Origin: Massilia sp. BSC265
Lineage (GTDB): Bacteria > Pseudomonadota > Gammaproteobacteria > Burkholderiales > Burkholderiaceae_D
Assembly (NCBI RefSeq): GCF_000740675.1
Contig: NZ_JPXI01000040.1
Location: 62,001 to 126,000, forward strand
DNA length: 64,000 nt
Reading direction: 5' to 3'
In this document: positions 53,608-63,003 of the stretch, in pieces
Layout: each line of letters begins with the position of its first letter
Position numbering within the stretch: the first letter of the stretch is position 1
Translations under genes and position numbers: made by a program
The notes under the pieces: model-generated
Told to the model about the DNA's origin: nothing
Databases searched by the model: none
The model's input: only the letters and a program-made list of their open reading frames with translations

Positions 53608-54606
53608 ATGAAGATTCTGGTTACTGGCGGCATGGGCTATATCGGTTCGCATACTGTCGTCGAGCTGCAGAACGCCGGTCACGAAGTGGTCGTCGTGGAT
53701 AACCTGTCCAACGCGGTCGCCTCGGTGCAGGAGCGCGTGCAGCGCATCACGGACAAGACCTTCGTCTTCGAGGAAGCCGACATCCGCGACCGCGCGGCCA
53801 TGGAGCGCATCTTCGGCGCCCACAAGGTCGATGCCGTGATCCACTTCGCCGGCCTGAAGGCGGTGGGCGAATCGGTGGCGCAGCCGCTGCGCTACTACGA
53901 CAACAATGTCAACGGCAGCGTCATCCTGTTCGAGACCATGGCCAAGTTCGGCGTCAAGACCATCGTGTTCTCGTCCTCTGCCACCGTGTACGGCGACCCG
54001 GCCTCGGTGCCGATCCGCGAAGACTTCCCGCTCTCGGCGACCAATCCCTACGGCCGCAGCAAGCTGATGATCGAAGACATCCTGCGCGACCTGGCCAAGG
54101 CGGAGCCGGACTGGCGCATCGCGCTGCTGCGCTACTTCAATCCGGTCGGCGCCCACGAGAGCGCCCTGATCGGCGAAGAGCCGAACGGCATCCCGAACAA
54201 CCTGGTCCCGTATATCGCCCAGGTCGCCAACGGCCAGCGCGAGAAGCTGTCCGTGTTCGGCGGCGACTACCCGACCCCGGACGGTACCGGCCTGCGCGAC
54301 TACATCCACGTGGTGGACCTCGCGATCGGCCACGTGAAAACCCTCGATCGCCTGGCCAAGGAGCCGGGCATCGTCACCTATAACCTCGGCACCGGCCGCG
54401 GCAACAGCGTGCTGGAAATGGTGCGTGCCTTCGAAGCGGCCTGCGGCCGCCCGATTCCCTACCAGATCGTCGACCGCCGCCCCGGCGACGTGGCCCAATG
54501 CTACGCCGACCCGGCCAAGGCGCGCGAAGAACTGGGCTGGACTGCCGAGCGTGATGTCGCTCAGATGTGCGCCGACGTGTGGCGCTACCAAACTACTGCC
54601 AAATAA
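53608..54606 (+). CDS. galE: UDP-glucose 4-epimerase
   Basis: 332 aa extended SDR enzyme interconverting UDP-glucose and UDP-galactose. NAD-binding GGMGYIGSH at residues 7-15, the Ser-rich FSSSATVYG region and Tyr148/Lys152 in YGRSK are intact, as is the RYFNPVGAH block. It supplies UDP-galactose for the EPS and LPS. The 180-bp spacer upstream holds AT-rich promoter-like sequence, and AGAGAGAAAG precedes the ATG. Confidence 0.97.
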   Translation: MKILVTGGMGYIGSHTVVELQNAGHEVVVVDNLSNAVASVQERVQRITDKTFVFEEADIRDRAAMERIFGAHKVDAVIHFAGLKAVGESVAQPLRYYDNNVNGSVILFETMAKFGVKTIVFSSSATVYGDPASVPIREDFPLSATNPYGRSKLMIEDILRDLAKAEPDWRIALLRYFNPVGAHESALIGEEPNGIPNNLVPYIAQVANGQREKLSVFGGDYPTPDGTGLRDYIHVVDLAIGHVKTLDRLAKEPGIVTYNLGTGRGNSVLEMVRAFEAACGRPIPYQIVDRRPGDVAQCYADPAKAREELGWTAERDVAQMCADVWRYQTTAK

Positions 54607-54643
54607 GCATGGCCAAATAATTTATTTTGTAAAGGAAGGTCTG

Positions 54644-55834
54644 ATGAAAGCAATGATTCTCGCTGCAGGCAAGGGCACGCGTGTGCGCCCGCTGACCTAT
54701 GACCTGCCAAAACCCATGATCCCCTTATTGGGCAAACCCGTGATGGCCTACCTGGTCGAGCACCTGAAAAAGCATGGCGTGACCGAAATCATGGTCAACG
54801 TCAGCTGGCTGCACGAGAAGATCGAGGAATACTTCGGTGAGGGCGAGCAGTTCGGCGTCCAGATCGGCTACTCGTTCGAGGGCTACATCAACAACGAGGG
54901 TGAGATCGTGCCCGAGCCGATCGGTTCGGCCGGCGGCATGAAGAAGATCCAGGAATTCGGCGGCTTCTTCGACGACACCACCATCGTGCTGTGCGGCGAC
55001 GCCCTGATCGACCTCGACCTGAAAGCCGCGCTGCTCGAGCACCGCCGCAAGGGCGCGATGGCCACGGTCATCACCAAGGAAGTCCCATGGGACAAGGTCT
55101 CGTCCTATGGCGTGGTGGTCACCGACGCCGAAGGCCGCATCACCGAGTTCCAGGAAAAGCCGTCCGAAGCCGAAGCCAAGTCCAACTTCATCTCCACCGG
55201 CATCTACATCTTCGAACCGGAAGTCATCGACCTGATTCCGTCGGGCGTGCCCTTCGACATCGGTTCCGAACTGTTCCCGCTGCTGGCAGAGCGCGGACTG
55301 CCGTTCTATGCCCAGGGCCGCCCCTTCAACTGGCTCGACATCGGCACCATGAGCGACTACTGGGAAGTGCTGCAGACCGTGCTGACCGGCGAGGTCAACC
55401 ACATGGACGTGCCGGGCATCCAGATCGAGCCGGGCGTCTGGACCGGCCTGAACACCAGCATCGACTGGGAAGGCACCACCATCGAGGGACCGGTCTATAT
55501 CGGTTCCAACGTCAAGATCGAGGCGGGCACCCGCATCGTCGGTCCGACCTGGATCGGCCACGGCAGCCACATCTGCGAAGGCGCCGAGATCGTGCGTAGC
55601 GTGTTGTTCGAATACACACGGGTGTTGCATGATGTAACATTGCATGAAATGATCGTTTTCAAAGATTACAGTGTCGACCGCAAGGGCGAGATGAAGCACG
55701 CTTCCGAATATTCTTCGCAGGAATGGCTGAACGCGCGCGATCGCCGCCGTTCGGTTCGCAAGGAAATCGATGGCGAAGCCCAGAACGCTGTCCAGAAGAT
55801 CAGAGAGAAAATAACCGAGAAAGTAAGCGCATGA
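54644..55834 (+). CDS. Sugar-phosphate nucleotidyltransferase
   Basis: 396 aa. The N-terminal nucleotidyltransferase domain starts MKAMILAAGKGTRVRPLTYD and includes the lysine motif LPKPMIPLLGKP, a CGDALIDLDL metal site and FQEKPSEAE. The C-terminal part is a left-handed beta-helix-like region (IEGPVYIGSNVKIEAGTRIV) with a charged tail. It could make GDP-mannose, dTDP-glucose or UDP-glucose; the sequence does not decide. AAAGGAAGG precedes the start at 54644, and the stop overlaps the manC start by four bases. Confidence 0.88.
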   Translation: MKAMILAAGKGTRVRPLTYDLPKPMIPLLGKPVMAYLVEHLKKHGVTEIMVNVSWLHEKIEEYFGEGEQFGVQIGYSFEGYINNEGEIVPEPIGSAGGMKKIQEFGGFFDDTTIVLCGDALIDLDLKAALLEHRRKGAMATVITKEVPWDKVSSYGVVVTDAEGRITEFQEKPSEAEAKSNFISTGIYIFEPEVIDLIPSGVPFDIGSELFPLLAERGLPFYAQGRPFNWLDIGTMSDYWEVLQTVLTGEVNHMDVPGIQIEPGVWTGLNTSIDWEGTTIEGPVYIGSNVKIEAGTRIVGPTWIGHGSHICEGAEIVRSVLFEYTRVLHDVTLHEMIVFKDYSVDRKGEMKHASEYSSQEWLNARDRRRSVRKEIDGEAQNAVQKIREKITEKVSA

Positions 55835-57249
55835 AAATTTATCCAGTCATCCTCTCCGGCGGTGCCGGTACCCGCCTGTGGCCGCTGTCGCGCGCCGTGC
55901 TGCCCAAGCAGCTCCTGCCCCTGGTAGGGGACAGGACCATGCTGCAGGAAACTGCACTGCGGGTGGCCGGGTGGCCGGGAGTGATGGCGCCGCTGGTCGT
56001 GTGCGGCAACGACCACCGCTTCATGGTGGCCGAGCAGCTGCGCGAGACCGGCATCACCCCGCTCGGCATCCTGCTCGAGCCGGTCGGCCGCAACACCGCT
56101 CCGGCGGTGGCCGCGGCCGCCCACTACCTGAAGGCGATCGACCCGGAAGCCATCATGCTGGTGCTGCCGGCCGACCACGTGATCGAGAACGGCGCCGCCT
56201 TCCGCGACGCCGTCGAACGCGCCGTCACTCTCGTCGGGCAGGGCGCCCTGGCCACCTTCGGCATCGTCCCGAAGACCCCCGAGACCGGCTACGGCTACAT
56301 CCGCCGCGGCGAGCAAGTCGCAGGTTGCGGCGACTGCTACCGGGTGGCGCGCTTCGTCGAGAAGCCGGATGCGGCTACCGCCCAGTCCTTCCTGGATGAT
56401 GGCGGATACTACTGGAACAGCGGCATGTTCATGTTCCATGCCGAGCGCTTCCTCAAGGAGCTGGAGGAGCATGCGCCGGCCATCGCCGTCGCCGCCGAAA
56501 AGGCCGTCGGCACGGGCTACCGCGACCTCGACTTCTGCCGCCTGGAAGAAAAGGCCTTCTCGGACAGCCCGTCCGATTCGATCGACTATGCGGTGATGGA
56601 AAAGACCCGCGACGCCGCCGTGGTGCCGGCCGACATCGGCTGGAACGACGTCGGTTCCTGGTCGGCGCTGTGGGAAGTGCAGCCCAAGGATGCCGACGGC
56701 AATGCCCAGCGCGGCGACGTCTACCTCGACGGCGTCAAGAATTCGCTGGTGCGCGCCGAATCGCGCATCGTGGCCGTGGTCGGTGTCGAGGACCTGGTCG
56801 TGGTCGAGACCCAGGACGCGGTGCTGGTCACCCACAAAGACCAGGTGCAGCGCGTCAAGCAGGTGGTCGACCACCTCAAGAGCAAGGCGCGCACCGAGCA
56901 CCTGCACCACACGCGCGTTTATCGTCCGTGGGGGCATTACGAGGGCATCGATGCCGGCGACCGCTTCCAGGTCAAGCGCATCACCGTCAAGCCGGGCGAG
57001 AAGCTCTCGCTGCAGATGCACCACCACCGCGCCGAACACTGGGTCGTGGTGTCGGGCACCGCGCGCGTGACCTGCGGCGACAAGGTCAGCCTGCTGTCGG
57101 AAAACGAATCGACCTACATCCCGATCGGCATGAACCACCGACTGGAAAATCCCGGCAAGCTGCCGCTGCACATCATCGAAGTGCAGTCCGGCAGCTACCT
57201 CGGCGAGGACGACATCGTCCGCTTCGAGGATATCTACCAGCGCGCCTGA
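55831..57249 (+). CDS. manC: Mannose-1-phosphate guanylyltransferase / mannose-6-phosphate isomerase
   Basis: 472 aa bifunctional enzyme. The N-terminal GMP domain has VILSGGAGTRLWPLSR with PKQLLPL, and VLPADHVIEN; the C-terminal cupin (about 365-470) has YRPWGHYEGIDAGDRFQVKR (in part), HHHRAEHWVVVSGTA and the metal ligands of the isomerase. Together they make GDP-mannose from fructose-6-phosphate with a phosphomannomutase, which is not in this window. It feeds gmd and the mannosyltransferases. It is the last gene of the eps cluster. Confidence 0.96.
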   Translation: MKIYPVILSGGAGTRLWPLSRAVLPKQLLPLVGDRTMLQETALRVAGWPGVMAPLVVCGNDHRFMVAEQLRETGITPLGILLEPVGRNTAPAVAAAAHYLKAIDPEAIMLVLPADHVIENGAAFRDAVERAVTLVGQGALATFGIVPKTPETGYGYIRRGEQVAGCGDCYRVARFVEKPDAATAQSFLDDGGYYWNSGMFMFHAERFLKELEEHAPAIAVAAEKAVGTGYRDLDFCRLEEKAFSDSPSDSIDYAVMEKTRDAAVVPADIGWNDVGSWSALWEVQPKDADGNAQRGDVYLDGVKNSLVRAESRIVAVVGVEDLVVVETQDAVLVTHKDQVQRVKQVVDHLKSKARTEHLHHTRVYRPWGHYEGIDAGDRFQVKRITVKPGEKLSLQMHHHRAEHWVVVSGTARVTCGDKVSLLSENESTYIPIGMNHRLENPGKLPLHIIEVQSGSYLGEDDIVRFEDIYQRA

Positions 57250-57260
57250 GGCATGCTTGT

Positions 57261-57312
57261 AGGGTGGGCGTTTGTCATTCGGGACATTTCCCGAAATTAC
57301 CCCGCCCACCCT
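57261..57312. repeat. Second GGGTGGGCG inverted-repeat element
   Basis: Arms AGGGTGGGCG (57261-57270) and CGCCCACCCT (57303-57312) enclose 32 bases with an inner hairpin TTCGGGA/TCCCGAA. The ends match the element between epsE and epsF. It lies 11 bp after manC and may also act as its terminator. Confidence 0.6.
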
Positions 57313-57335
57313 GCTTAATAGCGCCGAATTATAGT

Positions 57336-57398
57336 CGGTTCCGCTTGCACAGCGGAACCGTGCGAACCCCTGCCGGAACGCGGGCATACAATGCCCGC
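57336..57398. other. Two further perfect hairpins before the PEP-CTERM-TLD gene
   Basis: CGGTTCCGC/GCGGAACCG (57336-57344, 57352-57360) with loop TTGCACA, and GCGGGCAT/ATGCCCGC (57380-57387, 57391-57398) with loop ACA. The second contains TACAAT and ends 26 bases before the start codon. They may insulate the eps operon or shape the leader of the next gene. Confidence 0.45.
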
Positions 57399-57424
57399 AA
57401 CTGAACCGAGCGAGGGGGCCATCC

Positions 57425-58165
57425 ATGAAAACAATGCTTGCAGCGTCGAGCCTGGCGATTACCATGACACTCGGCCTGGCTGCGCCGGCCGCGCATGCCC
57501 AGGTCGGCGCACCGCTGCTGGACCTGACCCTGTACGGCCAGCTGGAACGCTGGCTCGGCGCCGGGCCGCTGGACCTGCGCAACATCTACACGCGGGAAAC
57601 CGGCCACAATTCGCGCGATTTCCATGCGGCTGCCGATGGCGCCGGCATGACCTTCACGCTGCTGCAGGTGACCAACGATTTCGGCCAGAGCTGGATCGTG
57701 GGTGGCTACAATCCGCAGAGCTGGTCTTCCACCGATGGCTGGCACGAAACGCCCCGCGACTGGCAGCGCACCGCCTTCATCTTCAATTTCACCGATGCCA
57801 GGCTGTGGCGCCAGGTCCAGACCGATGACATCCTGCCGAACCGTGGCCTGCGCCAGACGTACAACGAGCCCAACCACGGCCCGACCTTTGGCGCCGGCCC
57901 CGACTTGTTCGTCAACGACCGCCTGAATGCCGCACTGTCCTGGCAGGTGAGCTATGGCGACGGGATCACCGAGGGCACCAGCATCTTCGACGGCAGCACC
58001 GGCGGCCAGCTGTTCCGCGTCGATGCGCTCGAGGTGTATTCGATCTCGCTCGTGCCGGAACCCGCCAACACGGCGATGTTCATCGGCGGCCTCGGAGTGC
58101 TGGGCTGGGCGGCATGGCGGCGCCGCGCTCGGGCGGTTCCTGCCGGCAAGGCGAAGATGCACTGA
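57425..58165 (+). CDS. PEP-CTERM protein with TLD-like domain
   Basis: 246 aa exported protein. A signal peptide (residues 1-25, ending AHAQ) leads to a domain resembling TLD/TLDc: RDFHAAADGAGMTFTLLQV, WIVGGYNPQSWSS and RTAFIFNFTDA mirror the F-H-x-x-C-D-x-x-G-x-T-L-T, GGYT-SW and AFLFSL pattern of that fold. The C-terminal signal is VPEP (210-213), a hydrophobic helix and WRRRAR, with a longer basic tail than usual. It is a likely XrtB substrate, 19 kb from xrtB. In eukaryotes TLDc domains relate to oxidative stress and V-ATPase; the bacterial role is unknown. Confidence 0.82.
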   Translation: MKTMLAASSLAITMTLGLAAPAAHAQVGAPLLDLTLYGQLERWLGAGPLDLRNIYTRETGHNSRDFHAAADGAGMTFTLLQVTNDFGQSWIVGGYNPQSWSSTDGWHETPRDWQRTAFIFNFTDARLWRQVQTDDILPNRGLRQTYNEPNHGPTFGAGPDLFVNDRLNAALSWQVSYGDGITEGTSIFDGSTGGQLFRVDALEVYSISLVPEPANTAMFIGGLGVLGWAAWRRRARAVPAGKAKMH

Positions 58166-58286
58166 AGGGCAGGGCAGACGCCACGTTTGCGGCCACCCCG
58201 GCAAACGCGGCCCTGACAACTTGGCAAGCTGTGGCATGATGGCGGCGGAGCCCGGCTCCGCCATTCGTCCACCCTGCGACCGACTC

Positions 58287-59387
58287 ATGCGACCGAACTT
58301 GCAAGCTTATTTGCGTGCGCCGCTGCGTGCGTTCCTTCCTGCACCCCTGCGTGCCGTTTTCTCCTGCTGCCTGTTCCAGTTGTGCGTCGTCGGCGCCCTC
58401 CATGCGCCAAGCGCCCATGCCGAGAGCGCGCCTGCTCTCAAGCCCGGGCAGCTGGCCATCGTCATCAATGACGAGGACCCCAACAGCGTCGCGGTCGGCG
58501 CCTATTACCGCAAGCGTCGCGATATCCCGGCCGCGAACGTGGTGCACGTGCGCATACCGCGTGTTGGCCAGTCCTTGCCGCGCTCGCTGACTCCGGCCAA
58601 GTTCCGCCTGCTCAAGGAAGAGATCGACGCGAAACTGGGGCCGGAGGTGCAGGCTGTGCTGATGGTCTGGACCGCGCCCTACGCGGTGGACTGCAATTCG
58701 ATCACGGGCGCCTATACCCTCGGCTTCGACGGCGGCCAGTGCGCCAAGACCTGCGCCGCGGGCCAGCCCAGCCCGTATTTCAACAGCAAGTCGGCAAAGC
58801 CCTTCAGCGACCACCAGATGCGGATCTCGATGCTGCTGCCGACCGAGTCGGTGCAGGACGCGAAAGACCTGATCGACCGCGGCGTCACGGCGGGCTTCCG
58901 CACCGTACCCGCCACCGCCTACTTCCTCACCACGTCGGAAAAGGCACGCAATACCCGCGCCGGCTTCTTTCCCCGTCCCGGCCGCATCCCCGCGCGCCGC
59001 CTGACTACCAAGGTGATCCAAGCCGACGTGCTCGAAGGCGTGCAGGACGTGCTGGTCTACCAGACCGGCATGGCGCATGTCGCCAAGCTGGAGACGATCG
59101 GCTTCGTGCCCGGCGCCCTGGCCGACCACCTGACCTCGCTCGGCGGCGACCTGCTCGGCAGCAGCCAGATGAGCAGTCTGCGCTGGCTGGAGGCGGGCGC
59201 CACCGCCAGCTACGGCACCGTCAGCGAACCCTGCAACCACTGGCAGAAGTTCCCCAATCCCTCCGTCCTGCTGCGCCACTACCTGAGCGGCAACAGCGCG
59301 ATCGAAGCCTACTGGAAGAGCGTTGCCTGGCCTGTCCAGGGCCTGTTCATCGGTGAGCCGCTGGCGGCGCCGTATCGCGCCCGCTGA
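58287..59387 (+). CDS. TIGR03790-like exported protein of unknown function
   Basis: 366 aa. A long, arginine-containing N-terminus with a hydrophobic signal segment (VFSCCLFQLCVVGALHA) leads to the family start LAIVINDEDPNSVAVGAYYRKRRDIPA. The C-terminus ends WPVQGLFIGEPLAAPYRAR, as this family does. Several Cys (CNSITG, CAKTCAAG, EPCNHW) suggest disulfides. The family is found scattered in Proteobacteria and other phyla, several with PEP-CTERM systems, and has no known activity. Confidence 0.78.
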   Translation: MRPNLQAYLRAPLRAFLPAPLRAVFSCCLFQLCVVGALHAPSAHAESAPALKPGQLAIVINDEDPNSVAVGAYYRKRRDIPAANVVHVRIPRVGQSLPRSLTPAKFRLLKEEIDAKLGPEVQAVLMVWTAPYAVDCNSITGAYTLGFDGGQCAKTCAAGQPSPYFNSKSAKPFSDHQMRISMLLPTESVQDAKDLIDRGVTAGFRTVPATAYFLTTSEKARNTRAGFFPRPGRIPARRLTTKVIQADVLEGVQDVLVYQTGMAHVAKLETIGFVPGALADHLTSLGGDLLGSSQMSSLRWLEAGATASYGTVSEPCNHWQKFPNPSVLLRHYLSGNSAIEAYWKSVAWPVQGLFIGEPLAAPYRAR

Positions 59388-59584
59388 GGGCGTGCCACGG
59401 GCGGATCTGGTCCTGCTTCTATCACAAACGAGGTGGAAGGGCGCAGCTTTGTTGTTTTGAGTGCATCGATGCAACACTGTCATCAGCACGCAATTTATTG
59501 CATTTACTATAAATTTTGCTAATGCTAAATTGCGTTCGCTAAGTAGTGTTTCATAAAAATTATCGTCCCACTCAACAGGATCCC

Positions 59585-62569
59585 ATGAACAAGTTCCTCG
59601 CCTCCATCCATTTCCCCGGACGGCAGACCGTGCTAGCGGCGCTACTGGCCAGCCTTTCCCTTCCCGCGCTGGCAACCGGATCGCCGAACATCGTTATCAG
59701 CCAGGTATATGGCGGCGGCGGCAATTCCGGGGCGGAGTATCGCCAGGACTTCATCGAGATCTTCAACCGCAGCAGCGCCGACGTGGCGATCGGCGGCTGG
59801 AGCGTGCAGTACGCATCCAGCGCCGGTACCACCTGGCAGGTGAGTGCGATCCCGGCCGGCACCGTGCTGAAGGCGGGCCAGTATTACCTGATCCGCCAGG
59901 CCGCGGGTACTGGCGGCACCAGGGACGTGCCGAGCGACGCCGCGGGCGGCTTGAACCTTTCTGGTACTGCGGGCAAGGTCGCCCTGGCCAAGAACAGCAC
60001 CGCCCTGAGCGGGGCCACCCCGACGAGTGCTGCCTTGGTCGACCTGGTCGGCTTCGGCAACAGCGCGGGCTACGAGGGCTTGCCTACCCCGGTCCTGAGC
60101 AATACCAAATCGGCCTCGCGCAATGACGGCGGCTGCGCCGATACCGACCACAACCTGACCGACTTCACGGTCGGTGCCCCGGACCCGCGCAACAGCGCGA
60201 GCCCGTTCAAGGCCTGCAACCTGGATCCGGTCGCCGAGCCGATCGTCGCCAACTGCCCGGCCACGCTGCTGCGTCCGCACGGCGAGCTCGCCTCCCGCAG
60301 CCTGAACGCCATCGACAAGGACAGCCGTGTCACCGGCGCCACCATCACCTCGAGTCCGGTCGCCGGCATCCGCCTGGAAGAGTTCGCCGCATCGGGCGCG
60401 GTCAACAGCGCCGCCGCGGTCAAGCTGGTGGTCGATGCTGCGGTCGTGCCGGGCAACCATCCGGTGACCATCAACTTCACCAACGACGCCAACCAGGCCC
60501 AGAGCTGCACGGTCACCGTGCGCTCGGCCGACACCAACACCATCCCGGCCATCCAGGGATCGGGCGCGGAAAGCCCGCTCAATCGCACGGCCCAGACCAC
60601 CGAAGGCGTCATTACCGCGAAGGTCGGCAGCGGCTACTTCATCCAGGATCCTGCCGGCGACGGCGACCCGACCACCTCGGATGGCATCTTCGTGTTCGGC
60701 CAGACTTCAGGCAGCGTCGGCCAGCGCGTGCGCGTCACCGGCCTCGTCACCGAATACGCACCGTCGGGCGCCACCAGTACCTACACCGAACTGACCGACG
60801 CCGTCTCCAGCGTGCTCGGCGCCGGCCAGGCCGTCAGCGCCGCCAACATCACCCTGCCGGGCAGCGACCTGGAAGCCCATGAGGGCATGCTGGTGCGCTT
60901 CACCAACCCGCTGACCGTCAACGACAACAAATACCTGGGCGCACGGGGCGAACTGACCCTGTCCAGCGGACGCCGTGAAATCCCGACCAACCGTTACCGT
61001 CCGCGTACGCCGGAAGCGCAGGCCATGGCCGCCGACAACGCCGCCAATGCGATCGTGCTTGACGACGGCCTGTTCGTCACACCTGCCGTGATTCCCTACA
61101 TCGGCGCGGATGGCACCGTACGGGCGGGTGATACCGTCACCGGCCTGGAAGGCGTGCTGGACTTCGGTTCGCTGGGCGGCGGCGGCGCCGGCTTCAAGCT
61201 GCAGCCGACCGTGGCGCCGCAGTTCTCGCGCACCAATCCGCGCCCGGCGGCGCCGAACCTGCCGGCCGGCATCAAGGTCGCCAGCGCCAACGTGCTGAAC
61301 TTCTTCACTACCTTCACCAACGGCAGCACCGCTGACGGCGCCACCGGCCAGGGTTGCAAGATCGGCACGAGCACCCGCGCCAGCAACTGCCGCGGCGCGG
61401 ACAACATGGACGAGTTCGTGCGCCAGCGCGACAAGATCGTCAAGTCGCTGATCGCCCTGGATGCCGACGTGGTCGGCCTGATGGAAATCCAGAACAATGG
61501 CGACACCGCCGTCGGCTACCTGGTCGACAGCCTGAACACTGCGCTCGGCGCGCCGGTCTACGCGGTGGTGCCGAAGCCCGAAGCCACCGGCACCGATGCC
61601 ATCCGCGTCGCGATGATCTACAAGCCGGCTTCAGTCTCGCTGGTGGGCAGTGCGCTGTCGGATGGCGATCGGGTCAACAACCGTCCGCCGATGGCCCAGA
61701 CCTTCCGTGCCAACAACGACGCCAAGTTCTCCGTGATCGTGAATCACCTCAAGGCCAAGGCGGGCTGCGACAAGGACAGTGGCCTGGACACCGACCAGGG
61801 CGACGGACAGGGCTGCTGGAACGCCACCCGCGTGCTGCAGGCCCAGCGCCTGGCGAACGTCTTCATCCCGCAGGTGGTGGCGAGCGCCAACGATCCGGAC
61901 GTGCTGGTGATCGGCGACATGAATGCCTACGGTTTCGAGGACCCGATCGCGACCCTGCTGGGTGCCGGCATGGTGAACGAACTGGAGCGCTTCGTGCGTC
62001 CGCAGGGCATGGTGTACTCCTATGTGTTCGATGGCGAAGTCGGTTACCTGGACCACGCGCTCACCAGCGCCTCGCTGAGCAAGCAGGTGCTTGGCGCCGC
62101 CGAATGGCACAATAACGCCGACGAACCGGAAGCGATCGACTACAACAAGGAAAGCAAGCCGCAGGACCTGTACGTCGACAACGCCTATCGCGCCTCCGAC
62201 CACGACCCGGTGATCGTCAGCCTCGGCCTGACCCCGCCATACGTGGACGTGACCGGCTCGGTGCGGGTCGTGCAAAGCGGCCTGGCGGTGAACTACGCTG
62301 CACAGCAATACAGCGGCAAGGTCATGTTCACCAATACGGGCAGCACGACCTTGAACGGCCCGTTGCATTTCGTGCTGCGGGGCTTGACCCAGGGCGTCGT
62401 TCTCAACGGCGCGCACGGCAGCCACAAGGGCGCACCTTATTTGACCCTGCCGCAAACCACGCTGGCGCCGGGCGAGAAGGTGACCGTGGAGTTCAGCTTC
62501 ACCTATGGCGAGAAGAAGAAGTCGATCGACTACACGCCCAAGCTCTTCAGCGGCGACCTGCAGCCTTGA
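59585..62569 (+). CDS. ExeM/NucH-type extracellular nuclease with lamin-tail domain
   Basis: 994 aa secreted enzyme. Signal peptide (residues 1-28, ending LPALA), then an N-terminal lamin-tail domain (about 30-165, IVISQVYGGGGNSGAEYRQD and FIEIFNR), a middle OB-type region (about 320-540), and an endonuclease/exonuclease/phosphatase domain (about 560-900) with GLMEIQNNG, VIVNHLKAKAG, VIGDMNAYG and the final SDHDPVIVSL, all catalytic motifs present. The last 90 residues form a beta-rich module (SVRVVQSGLAV). It should degrade extracellular DNA, for phosphate or biofilm control. A terminator follows. Confidence 0.92.
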   Translation: MNKFLASIHFPGRQTVLAALLASLSLPALATGSPNIVISQVYGGGGNSGAEYRQDFIEIFNRSSADVAIGGWSVQYASSAGTTWQVSAIPAGTVLKAGQYYLIRQAAGTGGTRDVPSDAAGGLNLSGTAGKVALAKNSTALSGATPTSAALVDLVGFGNSAGYEGLPTPVLSNTKSASRNDGGCADTDHNLTDFTVGAPDPRNSASPFKACNLDPVAEPIVANCPATLLRPHGELASRSLNAIDKDSRVTGATITSSPVAGIRLEEFAASGAVNSAAAVKLVVDAAVVPGNHPVTINFTNDANQAQSCTVTVRSADTNTIPAIQGSGAESPLNRTAQTTEGVITAKVGSGYFIQDPAGDGDPTTSDGIFVFGQTSGSVGQRVRVTGLVTEYAPSGATSTYTELTDAVSSVLGAGQAVSAANITLPGSDLEAHEGMLVRFTNPLTVNDNKYLGARGELTLSSGRREIPTNRYRPRTPEAQAMAADNAANAIVLDDGLFVTPAVIPYIGADGTVRAGDTVTGLEGVLDFGSLGGGGAGFKLQPTVAPQFSRTNPRPAAPNLPAGIKVASANVLNFFTTFTNGSTADGATGQGCKIGTSTRASNCRGADNMDEFVRQRDKIVKSLIALDADVVGLMEIQNNGDTAVGYLVDSLNTALGAPVYAVVPKPEATGTDAIRVAMIYKPASVSLVGSALSDGDRVNNRPPMAQTFRANNDAKFSVIVNHLKAKAGCDKDSGLDTDQGDGQGCWNATRVLQAQRLANVFIPQVVASANDPDVLVIGDMNAYGFEDPIATLLGAGMVNELERFVRPQGMVYSYVFDGEVGYLDHALTSASLSKQVLGAAEWHNNADEPEAIDYNKESKPQDLYVDNAYRASDHDPVIVSLGLTPPYVDVTGSVRVVQSGLAVNYAAQQYSGKVMFTNTGSTTLNGPLHFVLRGLTQGVVLNGAHGSHKGAPYLTLPQTTLAPGEKVTVEFSFTYGEKKKSIDYTPKLFSGDLQP

Positions 62570-62590
62570 TGACAGGCTGGCCGTGACAGG

Positions 62591-62622
62591 AACACCTGCT
62601 TTCGGGCAGGTGTTTTTGCTTT
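62591..62622 (+). terminator. Rho-independent terminator
   Basis: Stem AACACCTGC/GCAGGTGTT with a six-base loop, running into TTTGCTTT. It ends the nuclease transcript. Confidence 0.9.
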
Positions 62623-62676
62623 ATCGGGGTGAAAAGAAAACGGCGCCCGTGCGGCGCCGCGACGATCCGGAATGGA

Positions 62677-63003
62677 TCAGGACTGGGTCAGGTCCTTGCC
62701 TTCGGCGAGCGCACGGCGCATGGCATCGATGCGGTAGGCTTCGGCATTGCCGTCGATGATGCGCAGGCTGCCGCAGCCTTCGGCGGCGCAGTCGGGGGTC
62801 GGATTGTTCGGGCCACTGGCGGCAGCGACGGCCGGGCCGGTCGATGGGGCGGCCGGGGCGCCGATGGCGCCGGCAACGCCCAGGTCGCTCTGGACTGCCG
62901 AGCCAAGCGTCTTCGGCATCTGGGTTTCCTGCTGGCCTGCACCGCAGGCGGTCAGGAAGGTGGTCAGGGCGATGGCGGCGATAGTACGGAAGGAGATGTT
63001 CAT
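62677..63003 (-). CDS. Small lipoprotein, function unknown
   Basis: 108 aa. A type II signal peptide ends in the lipobox LTAC with Cys20. The mature part is Ala/Gly/Pro-rich, with a Cys pair in PDCAAEGCGSLRIIDGNAEAYRIDAMRR. An ATG six codons upstream exists, but 63003 places the signal peptide properly. No family recognised. It is transcribed towards the nuclease terminator and divergent from the next lipoprotein. Confidence 0.7.
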   Translation of the reverse strand: MNISFRTIAAIALTTFLTACGAGQQETQMPKTLGSAVQSDLGVAGAIGAPAAPSTGPAVAAASGPNNPTPDCAAEGCGSLRIIDGNAEAYRIDAMRRALAEGKDLTQS

